This document shows, piece by piece, positions 43,580-52,735 of a DNA stretch of 52,739 nucleotides. How positions within the stretch are numbered: the stretch's first letter is position 1; every line of letters begins with the position of its first letter. Location: NCBI RefSeq assembly GCF_002399615.1, contig NZ_DHDZ01000050.1, forward strand, positions 1 to 52,739, written 5' to 3'. Source of the stretch: Pedobacter sp. UBA4863. Lineage in GTDB: Bacteria > Bacteroidota > Bacteroidia > Sphingobacteriales > Sphingobacteriaceae. Both the position numbers and the translations under genes were made by a program. The notes beneath the pieces were generated by a model. It made no database searches, was not told where the DNA came from, and was given only the letters and a program-made list of their open reading frames with translations.

Positions 43580-43635
43580 TAATTTTCACCACCTAACACA
43601 TCCTAGAAAACCTTAGCTTAAAAAACTCAAATGTA

Positions 43636-43736
43636 CTTAGGTTTCTAAGGTGGTTATAAATGGAAGTTCATTAAGTGTTAAATTTTCTTAATGCGTTAAA
43701 GTAGTTTTGATATTTTACCACCTTAGGAAATCTAAG
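43636..43736. repeat. Large imperfect palindrome
   Basis: CTTAGGTTTCTAAGGTGGT (43636-43654) is mirrored by ACCACCTTAGGAAATCTAAG (43717-43736) with one mismatch and one bulge, and an inner pair CATTAAG (43669-43675) with CTTAATG (43687-43693) nests inside. It lies in the gap between dacB and the GH20 gene. Confidence 0.6.
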
Positions 43737-43810
43737 CTAAAAGTGATAAAATTCCATTGCCTAACTCCTAAATTTTCAATAAATTGCCAATTCACACAAA
43801 TCAAATTAGC

Positions 43811-45775
43811 ATGAAATTATTTCTGTCGTCAATTTTATTGTCCGTTTCTCTCAGTTCGATTGCCCAAAATACCGTAGTTGCTACAGGCGAAATAGCATTT
43901 GATCAAACTGCCAGCCATGCGCATAGCGGAATTGCCATTATTCCAGAACCGGTAACAGTTACCAAACAAGAAGGTCATTTTGTATTGCCAGAAAATATAC
44001 TGATCCAAGCGGTAAAATCTAACGAGTTAAAACAATCAATTGCTTTTTTACAAGAAAGGCTCGGTACTCCTACCGGATATTTTGTGAGTGCTACAGCCGC
44101 AGCCTCAAACTCGGCACAAGTTAGGTTAGTACTCAACGATAAAAACGATGCAGTAATTGGTGCAGAAGGTTATCATTTACAAGTTACACCTCAGCAAATT
44201 ACCATTACCGCCAATAAACCGGCAGGTATTTTTTATGGCGTACAAACGCTGATACAGTTATTGCCCAAAGAAATAGAAAGTAAGGAACAAGTGAAGGATA
44301 TAAAGTGGCAAGTTCCATGCGTAAACATTACCGATTACCCACGTTTAGGCTGGCGAGGCTTAATGTTTGATGTAGCTAGGCACTTTTTCACCAAAGATGA
44401 AGTAAAACAATACATTGATGCGATGGTGCGCTACAAGTACAACATTTTGCACCTACACTTAACAGACGACGAAGGGTGGAGAATAGAAATTAAAGGCTAC
44501 CCTAAACTTACAGAAGTGGGCGCTTGGAACGTGAAACGCGTAGGCTCTTTCGGTACTTTTATGCCAACAAAACCTGAAGAACCTCGTAATTATGGGGGTT
44601 TTTACACCCAAGAAGATCTCAAAGAATTGGTAGCTTATGCCAAAGCACGTTTTGTTAACATTATGCCCGAAGTAGATGTTCCAGGGCACAGTTTGGCAAC
44701 CGTTGCCTCTTATCCAGAGCTGTCTTGCACGCCCGATGCTGTAAACTACAAAGTACGTAGCGGCGAGCGCATTATGGACTGGAGCCGTGGTGCACCACCT
44801 TTGGCACTGGTAGATAACACTTTATGTCCGGCCAACGAAAAAGTTTACGAATTTTTAGACACTGTGATTTCACAAGTGGCACAAATTTTCCCATTCGAAT
44901 ATATACATATGGGCGGCGACGAAGCCCCTCATAATTTCTGGGAAAAAACGCCACAAATAGCAGCGCTGATGAAACGCGAAAACCTAAAAACAATGCCACA
45001 GGTGCAGGGTTATTTCGAGCGCCGCGTAGAAAAAATTGTAGAGAAGTATGGCAAGAAATTTATGGCTTGGGACGAAGTTTTAGAAGGTGGCGTTTCGTCA
45101 AAAGCAGCCGTAATGAGCTGGAGAGATATGAAATATGGCATACAAGCCGCAAAAGCAAAGCACGAAGTAGTAATGAGCCCAACACAATTTGCTTACATAG
45201 ATTACATGCAAGCAGACCCCATTACCGAACCTAAAGTTTATGCTTCTTTAAGGCTGAGTAAATCTTACGAGTTTGATCCAGTGCCAGAAGGTGTAGATCC
45301 GAAGTACATTAAAGGCGGACAAGCGAACTTATGGACCGAACAGATTTACAACATTCGCCAGGCCGAATACATGACTTGGCCACGTGGCTTTGCCATTGCA
45401 GAGAGTGTATGGAGCCCTAAAGAGAAGAAAAACTGGAAGAACTTTTTTGCCCGTACCGAGCAGCATTTCGAACGTTTAGACATTGCAGAAACCAAGTATG
45501 CACCTAGTGTTTATGACCCTATTTTTGCTGTAAAACGCACCGCCGATGGTAAATTATTGGTAACACTAAGTACCGAAGTGGAAGATTTGGACATCTATTA
45601 CAGTTTCGACAATTCGTTTCCAGACCATTTTTACCCAAAATATACCGAACCATTGGTTGTTCCTATCGACGCAAATATGTTAAGGGTAATTACCTATCGT
45701 GGTAAAAAGCCAATTGGCAGAATGATGCACATGCCAATTGAAGAAATGAACAAAAGAGCACCTTTGAAGAAATAA
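43811..45775 (+). CDS. GH20 beta-N-acetylhexosaminidase
   Basis: 654 aa from ATG 43811 (MKLFLSSILLSVSLSS); the TTG frame start at 43784 is upstream of the signal peptide. An N-terminal GH20b domain (about 50-170), then the catalytic barrel with GLMFDVARHFF, HLHLTDDEGWRIEIKGYP, and the catalytic pair Asp370-Glu371 in HMGGDEAPH. A C-terminal beta domain (about 570-640) follows. It removes GlcNAc or GalNAc from chitin, glycoprotein or peptidoglycan pieces in the periplasm. It is close to dacB, which fits cell-wall turnover, but is not coupled to it. Confidence 0.95.
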   Translation: MKLFLSSILLSVSLSSIAQNTVVATGEIAFDQTASHAHSGIAIIPEPVTVTKQEGHFVLPENILIQAVKSNELKQSIAFLQERLGTPTGYFVSATAAASNSAQVRLVLNDKNDAVIGAEGYHLQVTPQQITITANKPAGIFYGVQTLIQLLPKEIESKEQVKDIKWQVPCVNITDYPRLGWRGLMFDVARHFFTKDEVKQYIDAMVRYKYNILHLHLTDDEGWRIEIKGYPKLTEVGAWNVKRVGSFGTFMPTKPEEPRNYGGFYTQEDLKELVAYAKARFVNIMPEVDVPGHSLATVASYPELSCTPDAVNYKVRSGERIMDWSRGAPPLALVDNTLCPANEKVYEFLDTVISQVAQIFPFEYIHMGGDEAPHNFWEKTPQIAALMKRENLKTMPQVQGYFERRVEKIVEKYGKKFMAWDEVLEGGVSSKAAVMSWRDMKYGIQAAKAKHEVVMSPTQFAYIDYMQADPITEPKVYASLRLSKSYEFDPVPEGVDPKYIKGGQANLWTEQIYNIRQAEYMTWPRGFAIAESVWSPKEKKNWKNFFARTEQHFERLDIAETKYAPSVYDPIFAVKRTADGKLLVTLSTEVEDLDIYYSFDNSFPDHFYPKYTEPLVVPIDANMLRVITYRGKKPIGRMMHMPIEEMNKRAPLKK

Positions 45776-45937
45776 GTTAACAAATATTCGTCAATACGAT
45801 CTTTATAGGTTGTATTGGCGTTATGGAGTAGCGGTGCACCTAAGTAAGCTATATGTTAAGCTTAAATAAAAAAAACAAAAGAATGTCCAAAACTTAAACA
45901 CGATAATGTCTTTAATGAAATTTTAAAATAATTTACA

Positions 45938-46294
45938 ATGAAACAGTTCTTATTATTACTTCACGAAGACGTTGAAAAACTAAACGAATTATCTCCAAAA
46001 GAAATGGAGGAATTGGCTAATGCACATATGAATTGGGCAAATAAATTAGCTGAGGCGGGGCATTTGATTTCTGGAGATGGATTAAATGAAAAAAGTGTTC
46101 TCATTACAGGGAAAGATGCTGTAGTGAAAGATGGACCTTATTTGGAAGCCAAGGAAATTATTGGCGGATATTATTTGCTACGAGCGGATAACTTAGAAAC
46201 GATTATAGAATTTGCCAAGGAATGTCCTACACATCATTATGGAGGAACAACAGAAATCCGTCCGATAATGGAGATGGAAGATTATGAACAATAA
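45938..46294 (+). CDS. YCII/DGPF-domain protein
   Basis: 118 aa, cytoplasmic. MKQFLLLLHEDVEKLNELSPKEME start, VVKDGPYLEAKEIIGGYYLL with the DGPF-like motif (DGPY), and an end in EIRPIMEME. YCII proteins have a small alpha/beta fold with a conserved His and Asp; they almost always sit beside an ECF sigma factor gene. Here the sigma gene overlaps its end by 11 bp. Probably a partner or target of that sigma factor. Confidence 0.9.
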   Translation: MKQFLLLLHEDVEKLNELSPKEMEELANAHMNWANKLAEAGHLISGDGLNEKSVLITGKDAVVKDGPYLEAKEIIGGYYLLRADNLETIIEFAKECPTHHYGGTTEIRPIMEMEDYEQ

Positions 46295-47519
46295 TTTACT
46301 TCCAAAAGAAGAAATAAATTACCGAGCATTATATGGAAAGCTGTTTTCGGGGTTATTAAATCAATTTGGCACGAATTACGTTTCTGAAATTGAGGATGCT
46401 ATTCAAAATTCATTTTTGAAATCCTTAAAAATTTGGAATAAAAATAAAATTCCGAATAATAAAGAAAACTGGCTTTTCATTGTAGCTCGTAATGATGTAT
46501 TAAACCAAATTAAAAAGCAGAAAGAAAACTATATTTTTTCTGTAGAAGAAACTGAAAACCAATCATTAGCCATCAATAAAACAGACTTACGGTTACAAAC
46601 AATTATCTTTATTTCTTCTTTAAAAAGCATTTCCAATCAGGCTAAAATATTATTCGTTCTCAAAAACATATTCGGATTAAACGTAGCCGAAATCTCTGAT
46701 TGTACTTTAATTCATCAAGAAGCAATTTACAAAAGTATCAATCGTACGAAGAAAAGCTTACAACTTGAATTTAGCAAGAAAGAAATTGATCTCAATGCTA
46801 TTGTAGCTCATCAGCAATCTATTTTAATTGTAGAAGAAATACTTTATGCGGTTTTCAATATCGGCTTTGACTCCTTTAATGAAAAGACGGAAAATATTGT
46901 GAATGAAGATTTGTGTTTAGAAGCATTTGCTTTAACAAAGCTTTTGTTCAATCAAAATAATACTGGCTCAACCAGCAACTTATTGTCGCTTTTTTGCTTT
47001 CACATTGCAAGAATTCCTGCAAAAATTGCCAACGGCAAACTAGTCTCCTTTTTCAATCAAAATCGTAAGAAATGGAACAAAGAACTGGTGAATTTAGGTT
47101 TTCATTATCTCAAAATACCAAAAAAACTTAACAAGTTTTATCTTGAAGCCATTATTATCAGTAAGTATATGTCTATAAACCAACTAACATCAAAAGACTG
47201 GATTGATATTGTGAAATTATACGAAATGATGCAGAGAGTTTCGCAATCGCCCATCGTAAAACTGAACTATTGTTTTTGTTTAAGCAAAATAGGAGAAACT
47301 GAAAGAGCTTTACTAATTCTTTCAGAAATTGAAAAAGAATTACCCAATGAACATATTTATTTTTCGTTGGTAAAAGCTACAATTTTAAAAGAAATAGCAC
47401 CAAAAACATCAAATGAATTATTCAATTCGGTAATCAGTAAAATGTCTCAAAACATTAGAAAACAATATTTATTAGAAAACGAATTAACCCTTACTGTTCA
47501 ACATTTCTTAAAATCCTAA
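46284..47519 (+). CDS. ECF42-type RNA polymerase sigma factor with C-terminal extension
   Basis: 411 aa. Sigma region 2 (about 15-85; EIEDAIQNSFLKSLKIW, NWLFIVARNDVLNQIKKQ), region 4 (about 108-165; ISNQAKILFVLKNIFGLNVAEISDCTLIH) and a long helical C-terminal domain (DUF6596 and TPR-like, about 180-400). ECF42 factors have this extension in place of an anti-sigma factor and are paired with YCII/DGPF genes, as here. More AT-rich than its neighbours and rich in Asn/Lys. Region 4 is somewhat diverged. It overlaps the convergent AsmA gene by four bases. Confidence 0.88.
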   Translation: MNNNLLPKEEINYRALYGKLFSGLLNQFGTNYVSEIEDAIQNSFLKSLKIWNKNKIPNNKENWLFIVARNDVLNQIKKQKENYIFSVEETENQSLAINKTDLRLQTIIFISSLKSISNQAKILFVLKNIFGLNVAEISDCTLIHQEAIYKSINRTKKSLQLEFSKKEIDLNAIVAHQQSILIVEEILYAVFNIGFDSFNEKTENIVNEDLCLEAFALTKLLFNQNNTGSTSNLLSLFCFHIARIPAKIANGKLVSFFNQNRKKWNKELVNLGFHYLKIPKKLNKFYLEAIIISKYMSINQLTSKDWIDIVKLYEMMQRVSQSPIVKLNYCFCLSKIGETERALLILSEIEKELPNEHIYFSLVKATILKEIAPKTSNELFNSVISKMSQNIRKQYLLENELTLTVQHFLKS

Positions 47520-50104
47520 GTATCCTTTTTCTTCTTATTGAACAGGCCTTTTAGTTTATTACCTATTTCAGTGGTTACTTTATCCACCGCTTTTTTCTTC
47601 AAAGTATCTACCTGTTCTTTTGCCTTTGCTTCTAGTTCCGCTTTTTTCTCTGCCACTACTTGATTTACCACTGCTTTTGCAGCGTTACCAGCAGTTTCTT
47701 CGCCCGCTGCGTATTTTAGTTTGATGTTAGGTTTTAAGAAAGTACCCAACAAATCGGCGTTAATTTTAATGGTTTCGCCCATAGACACATTGGTACCTAA
47801 CTTGCTATTTAAAGCTGCCATTGCAGAGTTAGCCGCATCATTAGCTTTATTGCCCAACATCGCCCGTGGCACATTTAACACCAAAGCATAATCCATACTT
47901 TGGTCTATACCGTTAGAACCCTGAACGTTCATGCTCACCCCTTTTACCTTTATATTAAAAGGAGCTACTATCAAACGACCGTTATCAATTCTAAATTTGG
48001 TTTTCAGATCGTTTACTTCCAATTTTTTCAGTTCGGTTGCTCCTAAAGCATTGGCCAACTTGGTTACCGGCTCAAAGCCATCAACAATGGCTTGTATAAT
48101 GTTAGCCAAACCTTCTGCATTAATAGACGAATAAACAGGCATCATATGTTCATCCAGATCAGCATTGAACTTTAAGTTGGTGGAGAAAGTTCCTTTGGTA
48201 AACTGTGCAATTGGCGCTAGTAATTTTACCGTATTAAAAGCATTAAAAGCCTGCTGAATATCAATTTTATCCATTCCAAAATCTACATCTACTTTTGGTT
48301 TTTTTGGATTAATGGTGGCATACGAGCCATTCATGTTGATGGTACCGCCAACCACAGCTAAACCTAAGTTTTTGAAATAAACCGTTCTATCTTTTACTTG
48401 CAAAGCACCTTTGGCATTCTTAATATCGTACTTGTCGTATTTTAACTGATTTGCCTTTAAAGCCATATTAAAATTGATATTCGCTGGTACTTCAAACACC
48501 GTTAATGGGACTTCCTCTTTCTTTGTTGCTTCCGTAATTTTTGGCCCCATCAGTTCATTTACATCGATGTAATTAGACGAAATATTGAAATTCCCTTCTA
48601 ACAATTGGTTCTTTTTAAACACATAATTTAAGTAGTTATTTATCGAACCGTTTGCTGCAAAATCACTTTTGCCAAGCTTAGCGACCAAGTTGCTCAACGT
48701 AATATTTTTCGGACTAAAAATCATTTTTGCAGCTGGAACGCTTACTGGCATGGGCACATTTTTTCCGGCATAAACGAAATTGCTGGCCTGCATTTGTCCG
48801 CTGGCTTTAAAATCTTGATAAGCGCCCTTATCTATCGATGATTTTCTGCCCGCCGCTTGTACATCGGCCAATAAAACACCAGAGATGTTCATATCCTGCA
48901 AAGGAAAAATGGTAGTGAGTTGTTTCAAATCTAAGTTTCCTTTTAGGGCCATGTCTATAAAAGGATCAGTTATCGGATTTTTAACCAGCAAACGACCATC
49001 TAATGGAGCCTTACCAAACTCTAAATGAAAAGCAGGGATATTTACCACGGTATGGTCTAAAACCCCATTTGGATTAGCAATATTTGCCTTTACCTGAATG
49101 TTATTAATGGCAGATGGCAATGAAGGATATTGTATTTTTCCATCAACAATAGCCAAGTTTAAATTAAAAGTGGGGATAGTTTTTTCATTGTAAGTTCCTT
49201 TTACCACGCCATCTATACCAAATTTACCCGTTGCCTGCATATCTTTAAAGTTAGCCGTGTAAATAGCCGGAATTAGCGAAAGAAAGTTCTTTAAATCCGA
49301 TTGTTGTGCATCAAACTTCAAATCCATTACCATATCGGTTTGGTTAGGCATGGCCAAGTAGCCCACTGCCGAAAGTACCAGTTCGTTCAACTTGATCTTA
49401 TTCTCGCCAAAAGTAAACTTCATTTGCTTCATATCCATTTCTAGTGGCAAGCTGGCATCTAAAACTATCCCGTTCAAATATGGAATACCGCCATATTTTA
49501 CGGTCAGCTTTTCAATAGCTGATAAAGTAGTTAGCGTAAAAATATCTTGGCTAAAGTTTCCTTTACCGCTATGGTTTAGGTTTTCTGCCTGCAAAAAGAA
49601 ATTAAGGGAAGCATCATCATAAGTAATTTTTCCTTTTTCAATAGCATATTTCTCTAGAGCCGCCTTAAAAGCAGTACTTGCTGTATCGTTTGGCGTAGCT
49701 GCGCTATCGGGCTTCATGATATCCCAATTAGCTTTGCCGCTTTTTAAAACTTTGGCTAAAATAGTTGGTTCTTGTATGCTTATGGCGTTAATTTCATAGG
49801 TTTCGCCTTTAATTACGCTCATTAAATTCAAATCGAGCTGTAATTGTTTAATATTTGCCAAGGTGTCTTGAGCAAAACTATCTACGCCAATAATCAATAA
49901 ATCGTTCAACCGAATGCCCATTTTAGGAAAAGAGCGTATTAATGTCAAATCAAACTCTTTGAAATCTACTTTAGCATTTACTTGCTCGCTAATTACTGAT
50001 TTTACTTTGGCTACCAGCTGATCTTTAAAAAGATAAGGCACAGCAGCAGCGGCAACGAATAAAACTGCAAAAGCAATAGCAATGGTAATGAAGACTTTTT
50101 TCAT
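47516..50104 (-). CDS. AsmA-like envelope protein
   Basis: 862 aa. One N-terminal membrane helix (about 3-24; ITIAIAFAVLFVAAAAVPYLF) followed by a long periplasmic beta-rich region with AsmA features at the start (KDQLVAKVKSVISEQVNAKVDFKEFDLTLIRSFPKMGIRL) and an AsmA C-terminal domain (about 600-780; LRIDNGRLIVAPF-like strand, MNVQGSNGIDQSMDYALVL). The last 80 residues form a Lys/Ala-rich helix. AsmA-like proteins are thought to carry phospholipids between membranes in a groove. Bacteroidota members of this length are common. Confidence 0.9.
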   Translation of the reverse strand: MKKVFITIAIAFAVLFVAAAAVPYLFKDQLVAKVKSVISEQVNAKVDFKEFDLTLIRSFPKMGIRLNDLLIIGVDSFAQDTLANIKQLQLDLNLMSVIKGETYEINAISIQEPTILAKVLKSGKANWDIMKPDSAATPNDTASTAFKAALEKYAIEKGKITYDDASLNFFLQAENLNHSGKGNFSQDIFTLTTLSAIEKLTVKYGGIPYLNGIVLDASLPLEMDMKQMKFTFGENKIKLNELVLSAVGYLAMPNQTDMVMDLKFDAQQSDLKNFLSLIPAIYTANFKDMQATGKFGIDGVVKGTYNEKTIPTFNLNLAIVDGKIQYPSLPSAINNIQVKANIANPNGVLDHTVVNIPAFHLEFGKAPLDGRLLVKNPITDPFIDMALKGNLDLKQLTTIFPLQDMNISGVLLADVQAAGRKSSIDKGAYQDFKASGQMQASNFVYAGKNVPMPVSVPAAKMIFSPKNITLSNLVAKLGKSDFAANGSINNYLNYVFKKNQLLEGNFNISSNYIDVNELMGPKITEATKKEEVPLTVFEVPANINFNMALKANQLKYDKYDIKNAKGALQVKDRTVYFKNLGLAVVGGTINMNGSYATINPKKPKVDVDFGMDKIDIQQAFNAFNTVKLLAPIAQFTKGTFSTNLKFNADLDEHMMPVYSSINAEGLANIIQAIVDGFEPVTKLANALGATELKKLEVNDLKTKFRIDNGRLIVAPFNIKVKGVSMNVQGSNGIDQSMDYALVLNVPRAMLGNKANDAANSAMAALNSKLGTNVSMGETIKINADLLGTFLKPNIKLKYAAGEETAGNAAKAVVNQVVAEKKAELEAKAKEQVDTLKKKAVDKVTTEIGNKLKGLFNKKKKDT

Positions 50105-50437
50105 GGTTTGTAATTTATAAACAAAAATAGGTTTTTAGCTGGTTGTTTTGTTTATTAGTTGGTTTGTTTGTTGGGTGTTTAGTTGGTTTGTTATTGGTTA
50201 TTGGTTATTGGAATTTAATTATTGGTTCTTCTGTATAACCCTTGCCACCCAAACCCAACAACAGCGAAAAGCTTTTTCAATGCTAGGCTGAGCTTGTGGA
50301 AAGCCAATTGAAAAACTTATAGCGAATAGCGGGGCCATGCTTCAATAGCAGTATTTCACTTGCTTTTCAAATCTTATTCTTCGTTGGCTCATTAGTTCAT
50401 TTTAAAATTAGTTATTTTTACGTTCTAGAATAGAAAC
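50105..50437. other. 333-bp gene-free interval
   Basis: Contains a G/T-rich low-complexity stretch (about 50145-50230; TTGG and TTTG units, TTATTGG three times) and an imperfect hairpin (about 50266-50316; CTTTTTCAATG against CAATTGAAAAAC). It divides the divergent AsmA-like and M28 genes, and should contain both promoters. No gene is visible. Confidence 0.5.
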
Positions 50438-52144
50438 ATGCAAAAACTCCTTTTTATTGTATTGGCGACAATTACCTTCAATACAGCGGCACAAACTCAA
50501 AGAGAGCAATATTTTAACTTAACTAGGGCTGGTTTTAACGAGAATAACGCTTACCAAACTACGGCTTTTGTAGAGCAATTTTTTCGTTTGCCGGGCAATA
50601 AAGGTTTCGATGCAAGCATTTACCGCGTAGAAGAAATTTTAAAAAAAGCTGGTTATGTACTGCAAAAGAAAGATGAATTTGAAGCACCACTAACTTACCG
50701 CATTGAAAAAAGAGCCATGAAACGCGATGCTTGGGAACCGGTAGATGCCAACATTAGCATTGTGGGAGAAAGTGTGCCTTTGCAATCGTTTAAAACTAAC
50801 AGGAACATGATTCCGATTAATTGTGTTTCTACCCCTGCAGAAGGCATAACCGCCGACGTAGTGTTTGTAAATAAAGCCACCAAAGAGGATTTAGCCGATA
50901 AAGACCTGAAAGGCAAAATTGTTTTTGGAGATGTTTCTACACAACGTTTAATTAGCTTAGCGGCAAAAGCGGGTGCTGTTGGGGTAGTAGGCTTTGCGCT
51001 TCCAAATTACAACCAGCCTACTAAACACGTTACCTCTATACAGTTTAGCGGCATGCAAGCTAACGCCGGCATTTGGGCCTTGTTTTTATCGTATGCTTCT
51101 AAAGAGCGATTAAAAGAAGCTTGCCTAAAAGGAAAAGTAGCATTAAAAGTAAATATTACTACCAAAACCTACCCTGCCGAAGAACTGACTATTATAGCTA
51201 ATGTTCGCGGCAAAATAAAACCACAAGAACGTTTCGTTTACAGCGCCCACGTACAAGAACCGGGTGCTAACGACAATGCATCGGGTGTGGGAACCTTGGC
51301 AGAAATGGCTCGTTTAACTGCGCAGTTGGTTAAAAATGGCAAACTAAATCCTCAACGCAGTTTAACCTTTTTGTGGGGCGATGAGATTACTTCGACACGT
51401 AGGTATATTGTAGAAGATAGCGCCAGGGCAAAGGGTATTCTTTGGGGAATGAGCCTAGATATGGTGGGAGAAGATACCGAGAAAACTGGCGGCACTTTCT
51501 TGTTAGAAAAAATGCCAGACCCTTCTGCCATTTGGACCAGAGGCGAAGACAAACATTCTGAATGGGGCGCTGGCGATATAAAAGAGAAAGATTTGTTTCC
51601 TCATTATTTTAATGATTTTGTATTTGATATATGTAAGGAACAAGGCAAGTTTGCAAACTGGACGGTTAAGTTTAACCCTTTTGAAGGTGGCAGCGACCAC
51701 ACACCTTTCTTGCAAAACAAAATACCCGGCTTGTTAATGTGGCACTTTACCGATGTATTTTATCATACCGATAATGATAGAATTGACAAGGTTTCTGCCA
51801 CGACCATGAAAAATGTAGGTGTAAGCGCTTTAACAGCGGCCTTTACTTTAATTAGCGCTAATGAAAATACAGCAGTTGCAACGGTAAATGAGGTAAAAGA
51901 GGCTGCTTTAGTTCGTTTAAAAACAGAGTTTGAGTTAAGTAAGAAAGCTATTGCTGAGGGTAAAGCAGTAAGTGATGAAAAACGTATTATTGAAGTTTGG
52001 GGCAAGTGGTATGTAGATGCGCTGGCTACTATTGGCAAATTAGCTGTAGATCCGAAAACTACCCGCGTTGGTTCTACTATTAAAGTGGCTACCCTTGCAG
52101 TAGAAAAACAGACGAAAGCATATTTAGAACTGTTGGGCAACTAA
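50438..52144 (+). CDS. Secreted M28-family metallopeptidase with PA domain
   Basis: 568 aa with signal peptide (1-18). A PA-like insert (about 120-240; AGAVGVVGFALP) precedes the zinc-peptidase core: His in YSAHVQEPGANDNASG and Asp (about 270-279), Glu in LWGDEIT (about 313), Asp/Glu in LDMVGED (about 341-345) and His in GGSDHTPF (about 421). These are the five M28 ligand positions. A final helical region (about 475-568) is an addition. It should act as an aminopeptidase in the periplasm or outside. A repeat of family 2 follows its stop codon. Confidence 0.9.
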   Translation: MQKLLFIVLATITFNTAAQTQREQYFNLTRAGFNENNAYQTTAFVEQFFRLPGNKGFDASIYRVEEILKKAGYVLQKKDEFEAPLTYRIEKRAMKRDAWEPVDANISIVGESVPLQSFKTNRNMIPINCVSTPAEGITADVVFVNKATKEDLADKDLKGKIVFGDVSTQRLISLAAKAGAVGVVGFALPNYNQPTKHVTSIQFSGMQANAGIWALFLSYASKERLKEACLKGKVALKVNITTKTYPAEELTIIANVRGKIKPQERFVYSAHVQEPGANDNASGVGTLAEMARLTAQLVKNGKLNPQRSLTFLWGDEITSTRRYIVEDSARAKGILWGMSLDMVGEDTEKTGGTFLLEKMPDPSAIWTRGEDKHSEWGAGDIKEKDLFPHYFNDFVFDICKEQGKFANWTVKFNPFEGGSDHTPFLQNKIPGLLMWHFTDVFYHTDNDRIDKVSATTMKNVGVSALTAAFTLISANENTAVATVNEVKEAALVRLKTEFELSKKAIAEGKAVSDEKRIIEVWGKWYVDALATIGKLAVDPKTTRVGSTIKVATLAVEKQTKAYLELLGN

Positions 52145-52149
52145 GCAAA

Positions 52150-52235
52150 CTGTTTTAAGAGGCATATCTATCTTATGGGTATGTTTGGCGAGGACTCCAA
52201 AGATTGGCCTAAGCGGGCAAAGTGCGCTCCCACTG
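52150..52235 (+). repeat. Dispersed double-hairpin repeat, family 2, copy B (degenerate)
   Basis: Starts CTGTTTTAAG five bases after the M28 stop codon. Hairpin 1 is TTTGG (52184-52188) against CCAAA (52197-52201), with GGCGAGGAC between as in copy A. The second hairpin is decayed. Confidence 0.55.
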
Positions 52236-52481
52236 TCGAGGTATTTTCTTAGCATGCAAAAGAACAAGCTATTAAAACCTGGGCAAACATCAAATCATTT
52301 AGTTTTCCATTACAAGATAAAAGAACTTACCAAAAGAAGAGATTGAACAAGAATAGTTTAACAGTCGTTTCCACAATTTTGCTCCATCGCTTAGGATTAG
52401 GCCAGTTTAACTGCCAATGTAGCTGTAAATTAGTTATAATAAATCACATTAAAAATTAAACAATAGTCCTTTTGCTCGGAG

Positions 52482-52537
52482 CTTGTTCGAGACTTCTTCG
52501 GTAAAAACACTAAATTTCCGAAGGCCTTCCGAACAAG
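52482..52537. repeat. Imperfect inverted repeat
   Basis: CTTGTTCG (52482-52489) with CGAACAAG (52530-52537) and TTCGG (52497-52501) with CCGAA (52518-52522) inside. The remaining sequence from 52236 to 52643 shows no gene. Confidence 0.5.
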
Positions 52538-52643
52538 TCCCGAACAAAACCTCTAAAAACACACTTTTTAGGAGGATGATTTGTTTTAAAATTTTACATT
52601 AAAAAAACAAAAACACTATTAATCTTGCGGTAATACTCTGAAG

Positions 52644-52735
52644 CTGTTTAAAAATGATATTAATATTTTACACGTTGGGTTTGGTGGTGACACCAAACTA
52701 TAGCTAGGGGCTGTAGGCGGGTGTCCCCACCCGCC
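52644..52735 (+). repeat. Dispersed double-hairpin repeat, family 2, copy C (best preserved)
   Basis: CTGTTTAAAAATG at 52644, hairpin 1 TTTGGTG-GTGA-CACCAAA (52680-52697), and hairpin 2 GGCGGGTG (52716-52723) with CACCCGCC (52728-52735), perfect over 8 bp. Spacing from the leader to hairpin 1 is 36 bases, against 33 in copy A and 34 in copy B. Confidence 0.75.
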
